A program made the position numbers and the translations under genes. Below, in pieces: positions 1 to 6,492 of a DNA stretch of 12,193 nucleotides (its first letter is position 1; each line of letters opens with the position of its first letter). The notes beneath the pieces are model-generated. The model saw nothing but the letters and a program-made list of their open reading frames with translations, was not told the DNA's origin and did no database searches. Source of the stretch: an uncultured bacterium (GTDB lineage: Bacteria > Actinomycetota > Coriobacteriia > Coriobacteriales > Eggerthellaceae); NCBI GenBank assembly GCA_937890835.1, contig CALADF010000023.1, forward strand, positions 1 to 12,193, in the 5' to 3' direction.

Positions 1-729
1 TTCGCGGTACAGATCGCCGCCTTGCGTGTCAACGGCGACGAAGCAGGGGAGATCGTGCAGTTCGAGCTTGCGCAGGGCTTCGGTTCCGAGGTCCCCCCAG
101 GCGATGAGCTCGCTTTCCTCCACGTGGGTTGCGAGCAAGGCGGCGATGCCGCCGACGGCGGCGAAGTACACGCTGCCCGTATCCTTGCATGCCTTCACCA
201 CTTCGGCGGAGCGTTTTCCCTTGCCGATGCACGCAACGATTCCCGCCTTCATGAGCGCAGGGGTGGCGAAGTCCATGCGGCTTGCGGTGGGCGGTCCCAC
301 CGAGCCGAGCGGACGACCCGCCGCAGCGGGAGTGGGGCCTGCGTAGAACAGCGTCGCCCCTTCGAGACCGCAGGGCAGCTTGCCCGTCGCGTGCAGCGCG
401 TCGAGCGCGCGCTGGTGCCCGGCGTCGCGCATGGTGTATACGCATCCCGAGAGAAGCACTTCGTCGCCGATGCGGAGCTCGGCGAGCTCCTCGCGCGATG
501 CGGGCAGGGTTAGTTTCGTCGGTTCGCTCATATGGAGGCTCTCCTTCTTCATGTCGCGGAGTTTCACGCCGCAGGTCCACAAGATCTTTCCTCGGTAGAT
601 GAAGTGCGTGTGGTAGGTGCAGCAGGGCGTGCACTGAATGCAGCGGAAGCGCTCGAAGTCGAGTTCGGCGAACTCCTCCTCGCTCAGCTCTCGCGGCGCG
701 ACGCGCGTTGCTTTGCCTTCCGCTGTCAT
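1..729 (-). CDS. Class I (Fe-S) fumarate hydratase, beta subunit, with cysteine-rich N-terminal extension; 3' end beyond window
   Basis: This is the beta (C-terminal) half of an oxygen-sensitive [4Fe-4S] fumarase that interconverts fumarate and malate; tartrate dehydratase beta subunits are the nearest alternative. Counting from the internal ATG at 531, the family pattern is clear: RDAGH at 35-39, GPPTASRMD at 79-87, GKGKRS at 103-108, a GG pair at 127-128 and a final VDTQGGDLY region. Only the last few residues should be missing. The frame stays open upstream to an ATG at 729 that overlaps the alpha subunit stop as ATGA. Those 66 extra codons have strongly G/C third positions, so they look truly coding. 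They carry Cys30, 33, 36, 37 and 53 plus His40, 42 and 66, which I do not recognise as part of the family. The start is therefore either 729 (extended, coupled to alpha) or 531 (family-length, with its own ribosome site). Family assignment is secure; the start is open. Confidence 0.85.
   Translation of the reverse strand, partial: MTAEGKATRVAPRELSEEEFAELDFERFRCIQCTPCCTYHTHFIYRGKILWTCGVKLRDMKKESLHMSEPTKLTLPASREELAELRIGDEVLLSGCVYTMRDAGHQRALDALHATGKLPCGLEGATLFYAGPTPAAAGRPLGSVGPPTASRMDFATPALMKAGIVACIGKGKRSAEVVKACKDTGSVYFAAVGGIAALLATHVEESELIAWGDLGTEALRKLELHDLPCFVAVDTQGGDLYRE
541..546 (-). promoter_or_regulatory. Ribosome binding site supporting an internal start of the fumarase beta subunit at 531
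   Basis: On the minus strand AAGGAG ends 9 bases before the ATG at 531. This is a near-consensus Shine-Dalgarno inside the open frame that begins at 729. It suggests the family-length beta subunit may be translated on its own, either instead of or alongside the extended form. The upstream ATG at 729 has only a weaker GAAGAG six bases ahead of it. Confidence 0.5.
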
Positions 730-1625
730 GACGGGCTCTTCCCCAGAAGGTCGATCGAGACCGATCTCATGGCGCAGCACCCCATGTTCACCGCGACCGG
801 CAATGCCGCGATGTGACACGGAGCGGTCTCGACGTGAACGCCGAGCGCGGTGGGCGTTCCGCCGAGCGCGGCGGGTCCGATGCCCAGCGCGTTCACGGCG
901 TCGAGCAGCTCCGCCTCCAGGGCGGCGTGCTCCTCGCTTGCGGCGGGGGAACCCACGGGACGCAAGAGCGCGTGCTTCGCCAGCCCCGCCACCTTGTCGA
1001 ATGTGGCGCCGATGCCGACGCCGACGAGCAGGGGCGGGCATGCGTTGGCGGCTTTCTCGCGGACGCATTCGAGCACGACATCGCGAACGCCGGCGAGCCC
1101 TGCACCCGGGGCGAGCATCACGACGCGCGATGCGTTGTCCGACCCGCCGCCTTTCAACAGGACGTGAAGGGTTGCGCCCGCGCCCTCGACCAGTTTGATT
1201 TCGCAGAACGCCGGCGCGTTCGTCTTCGTGTTGACGCGGTTGAACGCCGCGTCGGCGAGCACGCTCATGCGCAGCTTGCCGTCGGCGTAGGCGCGCGCGA
1301 CCGCGTCGTCGACGCGTGAGAAGACATTGCCCGGGATGCAGAGTTCCTCGCCGACCTCGAGGCAGACCCAGACGGTACCGGTATCCTGGCAGATGGGCGC
1401 GCCGTCGCGCTCGCCGATGCGCGCGTTCTCGAGGATTTGGCCGATGATGTGCGCGTCGCGCGCCTTATCGCAGGCGGCTGCGCGCGCGGCGCCCGCTGAT
1501 TCGAGCGCGGTTTTGAAGTCGGGTCGCAGCGTGGTCGCGCATTCCCTGACGGCGCGATAGACGGCTTCGCCGATACGCGCGGGGTCGAGGGCTTCTGCGC
1601 TGTTCCGATCGTTTGCGGTTTCCAT
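726..1625 (-). CDS. Class I (Fe-S) fumarate hydratase, alpha subunit
   Basis: The 299-residue protein is the N-terminal/alpha half of the two-subunit class I fumarase, which hydrates fumarate to malate with a [4Fe-4S] cluster. Visible signatures are ICQDTG with Cys79, the KGGGSDN stretch at 158-164, ACPPLLVGVGIG with Cys196, and the C-terminal VNMGCCAMRS with Cys283/284. Cys79, Cys196 and one of 283/284 are the expected three cluster ligands. The length matches the family. I chose ATG 1625 because GAAGAGGAG lies just upstream and the protein then begins as homologues do. The longer open frame to 1757 would add 44 residues running back through the promoter region. The stop overlaps the beta gene start by 4 bases, so the subunits should be translationally coupled. 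L(+)-tartrate dehydratase alpha is a less likely alternative that motifs alone cannot exclude. Confidence 0.9.
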   Translation of the reverse strand: METANDRNSAEALDPARIGEAVYRAVRECATTLRPDFKTALESAGAARAAACDKARDAHIIGQILENARIGERDGAPICQDTGTVWVCLEVGEELCIPGNVFSRVDDAVARAYADGKLRMSVLADAAFNRVNTKTNAPAFCEIKLVEGAGATLHVLLKGGGSDNASRVVMLAPGAGLAGVRDVVLECVREKAANACPPLLVGVGIGATFDKVAGLAKHALLRPVGSPAASEEHAALEAELLDAVNALGIGPAALGGTPTALGVHVETAPCHIAALPVAVNMGCCAMRSVSIDLLGKSPS

Positions 1626-1795
1626 GGGCTCCTCTTCGTTCGAGTTACGCGGGCCGTGCTTATCGTGCCTCCCGCCTAAGCGGATAGTGTAATCCATCCG
1701 GTCGTGTGCGGGCGCGGGCGGGCCTCGGTATACAATAGATTGGTTATAGAAATTCACGGGTGGCGTGAGCCGCCTTTTCGAGATGGAGACATGTC
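1626..1795. promoter_or_regulatory. Divergent promoter region between fumarase and malic enzyme genes
   Basis: These 170 bases separate the two divergent start codons and should carry both promoters. The stretch 1727-1755 is clearly AT-richer than its surroundings. It contains TACAAT at 1731-1736, which differs from the -10 consensus at one position on the plus strand. On the minus strand TACACT (1691-1686) is a weaker -10 candidate. No convincing -35 hexamer sits at the right distance for either. An imperfect inverted repeat surrounds the minus-strand candidate: CGGAT at 1681-1685 pairs with ATCCG at 1696-1700, and could be an operator. Promoter positions are inferred; the divergent layout is what supports the call. 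Confidence 0.45.
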
Positions 1796-2962
1796 ATGGA
1801 CACAGCGCAGGAATCCCTCGAGCTTCACAGGACTTGGAGGGGAAAGATCGAGACGACGCCGAAGATGGCGATCGAATCGCGTCATGATCTTGCATGCGCC
1901 TACACGCCGGGTGTCGCCGAGCCGTGCAAGGTGATTGCGAAAGACCCCGGCGCCGCCTTCGATTACACCATCAAGGCGAGTACCGTCGCGGTCGTCACCG
2001 ACGGAAGCGCCGTGCTCGGCCTGGGCAACATCGGCCCGCGCGCCGCTCTTCCCGTTATGGAGGGCAAGGCGGCCCTGTTCAAGCGCTTCGGCGGCATCGA
2101 CGCGTTCCCCATCTGCCTCGACACGCAAGACGTCGACGAGATCGTCGAGACCTGCATTCGCATCGCGCCCGCGTTCGGCGGCATCAACCTCGAGGACATC
2201 TCCGCTCCCCGTTGCTTCGAGGTCGAGCGTCGGCTCAATGACGCGCTCGACATCCCGGTGTTTCATGACGATCAGCATGGAACCGCCATCGTTGTTCTCT
2301 CGGGCGTCATCAACGCGCTGCGCCTGACGGGCAAGAGCAAAGAGACGTCTCGCGTCGTGATCAACGGGGCGGGTTCGGCAGGCATCGCCATTGCGAAGCT
2401 TCTGCTTTCCTACGGTTTCGAGCATTTGACGCTCGTCGATCGTTTCGGCATCATCTCGTCTCGATACGAGCAGGCCAACGACGCGCAGCGCGCGATGCTC
2501 TCGTGCACCAACCTCGACGACGTGGACGGCACGCTCGCCGACGCCATGAAGGGCGCCGACATCGTCATCGGCGTCTCGGCGCCGGGTGTCATCACGAAGG
2601 AGATGGTCGCGTCCATGGCCGACGACGCCATCGTGTTCGCCATGGCCAACCCCACGCCCGAGATCTATCCCGACGAGGCTCTCGAGGCGGGCGCGCGTGT
2701 CGTGGGCACGGGCCGCTCCGACTTCCCGAACCAGGTGAACAACGTCATCGCGTTCCCCGGCATTTTCAAAGGGGCGCTCGAGGCGCGCGCCGAGCGCATC
2801 ACGGAGGCCATGAAGCTCGCCGCCGCCGAGGCTCTCGCGGACCTTGTTTCCGATGAGGAGCTCACCGAGGAGTTCATCATGCCCGATCCCTTCGATGATC
2901 GCGTGGCCGGTTGCGTGGCGAAGGCGGTGCGCGACTGCGCGCTGTCCTCCCGCGGGGCTTAA
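1796..2962 (+). CDS. NAD(P)-dependent malic enzyme, short bacterial form
   Basis: The 388-residue enzyme oxidatively decarboxylates malate to pyruvate and CO2 in the cytoplasm, or runs in reverse. Key landmarks are YTPGVAEPC with the catalytic-type Tyr36, GSAVLGLGNIG at 70-80, MEGKA with the catalytic-type Lys91, EDISAPRC with metal-binding Glu133/Asp134, and FHDDQHGTA with Asp158/159. The Rossmann motif GAGSAGIAIA is at 191-200 and ANPTPEI follows. Length matches the short malic enzymes, without the phosphotransacetylase domain of MaeB-type proteins. The cofactor cannot be set safely; Asp in LVDRFG after the second Rossmann strand leans towards NAD. The start at 1796 is preceded by GGAG at 1785-1788. 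Standing divergent from fumarase, it completes a fumarate-malate-pyruvate route. The 5' end of the plus-strand gene run lies here. Confidence 0.93.
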   Translation: MDTAQESLELHRTWRGKIETTPKMAIESRHDLACAYTPGVAEPCKVIAKDPGAAFDYTIKASTVAVVTDGSAVLGLGNIGPRAALPVMEGKAALFKRFGGIDAFPICLDTQDVDEIVETCIRIAPAFGGINLEDISAPRCFEVERRLNDALDIPVFHDDQHGTAIVVLSGVINALRLTGKSKETSRVVINGAGSAGIAIAKLLLSYGFEHLTLVDRFGIISSRYEQANDAQRAMLSCTNLDDVDGTLADAMKGADIVIGVSAPGVITKEMVASMADDAIVFAMANPTPEIYPDEALEAGARVVGTGRSDFPNQVNNVIAFPGIFKGALEARAERITEAMKLAAAEALADLVSDEELTEEFIMPDPFDDRVAGCVAKAVRDCALSSRGA

Positions 2963-2980
2963 GGCGGGGTTCGCTTGACC

Positions 2981-3706
2981 ATGACGGCAGCGCAGAGCCC
3001 TCGCGGCGTCTTCATCACCTTCGAGGGAGGTGACGGCGCGGGAAAGACGACGCATATCCGTTTTCTCGAACGGTCGTTACGCGAGCACGGCCTCGAGGTC
3101 GTGTGCCTGCGCGAGCCCGGCGGCACCGAGGTCGGCGAGGCGCTTCGCCGCGTGGTTCTCGATCCGGCTCATGAGTCGCTTTCCGACGAAGCGGAGCTCC
3201 TCATCTACGAGGCGGCTCGCGCGCAAATAGTCGCTGAAGTCATTCGCCCAGCGCTCGACCGCGGCGCAGTGGTGTTGTGCGATCGGTTCTTCGATTCGAC
3301 CATCGCCTATCAGGTGTTCGGACGCGGGCTCGACCGCGATTTCGTCGAACGGGCGAATAGATTCGCCACGGGCGGCCTTGTGCCTGACCGCACGCTTCTC
3401 ATGGTTTGCGGCGGTGCGCGGCGTGGTCTCGGGCGCGTGGCGAGCCGCCGTAGAGCCGATCGTCTCGAGCTCGCCGGAGCCGATTTCCACGAGCGTGTGG
3501 GCGAGGGGTTCTCCTCCATCGCCGAGCAGGAGCCGGAGCGCGTGCGCGTCATCGATTCGAGCGGCGCACGTTCGCTCACCTCGGCTTTGATCTTCCAGGC
3601 GTTGAGCGATCTGTTCCCCTGGATGTCCGACGCGAGCGAATGCAGCGAGGACTTCTTCGCCTCGCTCGATCGCCCTGCGTCGCGCGGAGGAGGGCGTCAT
3701 GCCTGA
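2981..3706 (+). CDS. tmk: Thymidylate kinase (dTMP kinase)
   Basis: The kinase phosphorylates dTMP to dTDP for DNA synthesis. From ATG 2981 it has 241 residues. The P-loop is FEGGDGAGKTT (14-24), REPGGTEVGEALRR (44-57) contributes to dTMP binding, and DRFFDSTIAYQ (101-111) is the family signature. ADRLE (159-163) ends the lid segment and DFHERV follows. An in-frame TTG at 2975 would add two residues, and the GGGG at 2966-2969 could serve either start. The strand after PDRTLL reads MVCGGARRGLGR, where most homologues have an acidic LD-type segment and are about one residue shorter, so this stretch is divergent. The C-terminus runs about 25 residues past the usual end. The gene begins 18 bases after the malic enzyme stop and overlaps holB by 8 bases, an arrangement common for tmk-holB pairs. 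Confidence 0.92.
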   Translation: MTAAQSPRGVFITFEGGDGAGKTTHIRFLERSLREHGLEVVCLREPGGTEVGEALRRVVLDPAHESLSDEAELLIYEAARAQIVAEVIRPALDRGAVVLCDRFFDSTIAYQVFGRGLDRDFVERANRFATGGLVPDRTLLMVCGGARRGLGRVASRRRADRLELAGADFHERVGEGFSSIAEQEPERVRVIDSSGARSLTSALIFQALSDLFPWMSDASECSEDFFASLDRPASRGGGRHA

Positions 3707-4856
3707 TGCGTTCGAGAACATACTCGGGCAGCCACGCGTGCGCGACTTCCTTCGAACGAGCGTCAAAGGGGGGCGTGTCACGCACGCCTACCTGTTCGTC
3801 GGTCCCTCCGGTTCCAACAAGACCATGGCGGCGTACGCTCTCGCTCAGGCCCTCATGTGCCCGAAAGGCCCTGACGGTCCGCGCGGAGGGCAGTGCGGCG
3901 CGTGCGATGCATGCGGGCGCATCATGCGCAAGAAGCACCCCGACGTGCATTATTATGCTCCGGCGGGCGTGAGCGGCTACCTTGTCGAGCAGGTTCGCGA
4001 GATCGTCGCCGACACGGCGCTCGCGCCCATCATGGCGAGCAAGAAGGTCTACATCCTCGATCGCGTCGACCTGCTCGGAACCTCGGCGGCCAACGCCTTC
4101 CTCAAGACTCTCGAGGAGCCTCCTGCCGACGTGGTTCTCATCCTGCTCGGCAGGACGCGCGAGTCGGTGCTCCCCACCATCTTGTCGCGTTGCCAGGTCG
4201 TTCCCTTCAGGCACATTCCCGCCTCGGAAGCGGCGGGAATTATCCGTCAGAACACGGGCGCGCCCATCGAGCAGGCGCGCATGGCCATCGAAGCGTGCGG
4301 GGGCTCGATCACGCGCGCCATCGAGTTCCTTCGTTCGTCGGGAAACGAGAGGCTCGCGTTTCGCAGCTTCGTGCTGCAGGTCATGGCATCGCTTGCGCGG
4401 GCTGACGATTGGGACGTTCTGCGTTGGGCGCGAGAGCTTGTCGAGAAGGCGAAGGCGCCGCTTGACGACGTGGTCGCCGAGCAGGAGGCCGAGCTCGCCG
4501 AGAACGCTGACTTCCTCCAAAAGTCGGCGATCAGACAGATCGAGGCGCGCAACAAGCGTCAGATCGGCGCTAAGACGACGGAGTTTCTGCGTCAGACGCA
4601 CGCGATCATGGGCTCGTGGCTGCGCGATGTGCTCATGGTGCGTGCAGGCGCTCCTGAGTTGGTCGTCAACGTCGACGCCCGCCAGGCCATCGAGGCTGCG
4701 GCCGCCTGTGCAGACGAGGCTCGATTATACGAGGGTCTGAGGGCCGTCGATCGCGCTGATCAGGCGATTGCCTATAATATATCTCCGGAAACGTGCATGG
4801 ACGCGTTGCTGTTTGAAGTAAGAGAGGTTTTACATGGCTCGGGTAGCACCCATTAA
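3699..4856 (+). CDS. holB: DNA polymerase III delta' clamp-loader subunit
   Basis: The 385-residue protein is the delta' wrench of the clamp loader, which opens and loads the sliding clamp at the replication fork. It begins with the family opening FENILGQPRVRDFL (5-18). A Walker A-like GPSGSNKT occupies 35-42, a four-cysteine zinc site uses Cys54, 66, 69 and 72, and a Walker B-like segment VYILDRVD lies at 117-124. The hallmark SRC motif is at 163-165, the arginine finger that acts on the neighbouring ATPase subunit. The Walker A has Asn where the last Gly is expected, and the Walker B reads DRVD rather than DE. This fits a delta' subunit that does not hydrolyse ATP itself. The strong GGAGGAGG at 3686-3693 supports ATG 3699. 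Its start overlaps tmk by 8 bases and its end overlaps the next gene by 23. Confidence 0.92.
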   Translation: MPDAFENILGQPRVRDFLRTSVKGGRVTHAYLFVGPSGSNKTMAAYALAQALMCPKGPDGPRGGQCGACDACGRIMRKKHPDVHYYAPAGVSGYLVEQVREIVADTALAPIMASKKVYILDRVDLLGTSAANAFLKTLEEPPADVVLILLGRTRESVLPTILSRCQVVPFRHIPASEAAGIIRQNTGAPIEQARMAIEACGGSITRAIEFLRSSGNERLAFRSFVLQVMASLARADDWDVLRWARELVEKAKAPLDDVVAEQEAELAENADFLQKSAIRQIEARNKRQIGAKTTEFLRQTHAIMGSWLRDVLMVRAGAPELVVNVDARQAIEAAAACADEARLYEGLRAVDRADQAIAYNISPETCMDALLFEVREVLHGSGSTH

Positions 4857-6492
4857 TCTGGCCTACAACCCCCGAACGCTTTGGTTTCATCCGGGCGATT
4901 TCGAAATCAAGAAGGGCGATCACGTCGTGGTCGAGACGGCGCGGGGCGCGGAGTTCGGTACCGCCGCCTCCGACATCATCGAGGTTACGCAAAAGGAGAT
5001 AAAGAGTCTCAAAAGCCCGCTGAAGCCGGTGGTTCGCCTTGCCACCGACGAGGACGTCGCGCACGCTGCTGAGATGGAGCGGCGTAGCCGCGAAGCGCTT
5101 CCTGCTTTCAAGAAGCTCGTCGCCGAGTCGGGCGTCGACATGCATCCCGTCTCCGTCGAGTTCCTTCTCGACGGAGACAAGGCGGTGTTTTACTTCGAAG
5201 CGGAGGAACGCGTCGACTTCCGTGATCTCGTGCGCAAGCTCGCCGCGCACTTCCACGTGCGCATCGACATGCGTCAGATCGGCGTGCGCGACGAGGCTCG
5301 TATCGTCGGCGGCCTCGGGCATTGCGGACAGGAGCTGTGCTGCAAGCGCATGGGGGGCGACTTCAACCCCGTTTCCATCCGCATGGCCAAGGAGCAGGAT
5401 CTCTCCCTCAACCCTCAGAAGATCTCGGGTTTGTGCGGCAGGCTCATGTGCTGCCTGCGCTACGAGTACGATGCGTACAAGGACTTCAAGTCGCGTGCGC
5501 CGAAGGCCAACGCCACCGTGCAGACGCCGGCGGGTCCGGCGAAGGTGGTCGATCTCGACGTGCCGCGCGAGATCGTCAGCTTGAAAGTCGGCGACGAGAA
5601 GCCCGTTCGCGTTCCACTTTCGTCGTTCGACGCCCCCGCCGAAGGGGCTCGTCCCACATCGGTGAGCGCCGATGCGTGGGACGAGGCGTGCCTCGAGTCG
5701 ACCGATGGAGCGTCGGGGGAGGCCGCGACGTTCCTCACCTCTCAGTTCACCGGTTCGGACAAGCTCGCCGAAGCAGGGGCGGTCCATCGGACGCCTGCGG
5801 GAAAGTCGCGTAGGGGCGAGTCTTCGCAGGGTCAGCCTTCGAAGACTCGATCCGGTCGTGGTAAGGGCCGTGGATCTTCGTCTAAGTCGGCGCAGGGCGG
5901 TTCGTCTGCGGCGAGCGAGCAGCGAAAGCCCCGTCGCCGTCGTTCGACCAAGATCGCGTCGGGGGAGGCCGTGCGCGTCGAGGAGGGCGCTCCGCGCTCC
6001 CAGGCCGCTGCGTCGAGAGAAGAGGGCGAGGCGAAGCCGAGGCGGAGCCGCAATCGCTCGCATTCGGTCGAGGGCACGCGGCAAGCCCCCGCTTCCTCGT
6101 CTTCGCAGCGGGGCGGCCAGGGCGCCGGCGACTCGAGTAAAAAGGCGTCGAGCTCGAACGGCGCGGGGTCTTCCAGGCAGGGCAAAGGCAAGGGCAAGGG
6201 CGTATCCCAGTCGCGCCGCCAGGGCGCCGAAAAGGGTCCGGCGCGTGAGGGGAAGGGCGCGGGCGACGCGTTGAGGAACTCGCGTCCTCGTCCCGGGCAG
6301 AAGTCCTCGGGCCTTGCGCGGCAGGGTTCCTCTGACTCGGCCTCTTCGGCACCCGGCAAAGCGGCGGATGCTTCCGGCAACTCCGCAGCTACTCAGGAGA
6401 GGTCGGGGGCGGGCCGTCGGTCGCGCAGGAGGAGTCATAGACCGCAGAGCCAAGACCAAGCCCGAAAGCCCCAAGGAGGCGATGGGCGATGA
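4834..6492 (+). CDS. ricT: PSP1-domain RicT/YaaT-like protein with long basic disordered tail
   Basis: The first ~270 residues form the PSP1 domain. The cysteine blocks GHCGQELCC (Cys164, 169, 170) and LCGRLMCCLRYEYD (Cys201, 206, 207) match the iron-sulfur-binding signature of RicT (YaaT). In Bacillus subtilis RicT works with RicA and RicF to direct RNase Y mRNA processing. Linkage after tmk and holB is the usual neighbourhood. Homologues are roughly 275-300 residues, whereas this protein has 552. From about residue 310 to the end it is almost only Ser, Gly, Arg, Lys, Ala and Gln, with clusters such as KPRRRRS, RQGKGKGKG and GRRSRRRSHR. This should be a disordered, strongly basic nucleic-acid-binding tail. 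ATG 4834 has AGAGAGG six bases ahead. The stop overlaps the next start as ATGA, and AAGGAGG for that gene lies inside the tail codons. Confidence 0.88.
   Translation: MARVAPINLAYNPRTLWFHPGDFEIKKGDHVVVETARGAEFGTAASDIIEVTQKEIKSLKSPLKPVVRLATDEDVAHAAEMERRSREALPAFKKLVAESGVDMHPVSVEFLLDGDKAVFYFEAEERVDFRDLVRKLAAHFHVRIDMRQIGVRDEARIVGGLGHCGQELCCKRMGGDFNPVSIRMAKEQDLSLNPQKISGLCGRLMCCLRYEYDAYKDFKSRAPKANATVQTPAGPAKVVDLDVPREIVSLKVGDEKPVRVPLSSFDAPAEGARPTSVSADAWDEACLESTDGASGEAATFLTSQFTGSDKLAEAGAVHRTPAGKSRRGESSQGQPSKTRSGRGKGRGSSSKSAQGGSSAASEQRKPRRRRSTKIASGEAVRVEEGAPRSQAAASREEGEAKPRRSRNRSHSVEGTRQAPASSSSQRGGQGAGDSSKKASSSNGAGSSRQGKGKGKGVSQSRRQGAEKGPAREGKGAGDALRNSRPRPGQKSSGLARQGSSDSASSAPGKAADASGNSAATQERSGAGRRSRRRSHRPQSQDQARKPQGGDGR

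Noticed and set aside
29..634. 201-codon minus-strand frame offset from the fumarase beta frame
   Set aside because: Its product is Arg/His-rich noise, whereas the neighbouring minus-strand frame carries the full fumarase beta motif series.
1626..1757. Longer N-terminus for the fumarase alpha subunit, starting at 1757
   Set aside because: The 44 extra residues run through the AT-rich promoter region, match nothing in the family, and a ribosome site precedes ATG 1625.
1754..3055. 433-codon open frame on the minus strand
   Set aside because: It is exactly antisense to malic enzyme and the start of tmk. Its product is Arg/Asp/His-heavy without any family motif, as expected when G/C third positions remove stops from the opposite strand.
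4666..6474. 602-codon open frame on the minus strand
   Set aside because: It lies antisense to the ricT-like gene, whose Ser/Arg/Gly-rich tail yields a meaningless Arg/Leu-rich product. The plus-strand frame has real PSP1 and cysteine motifs.
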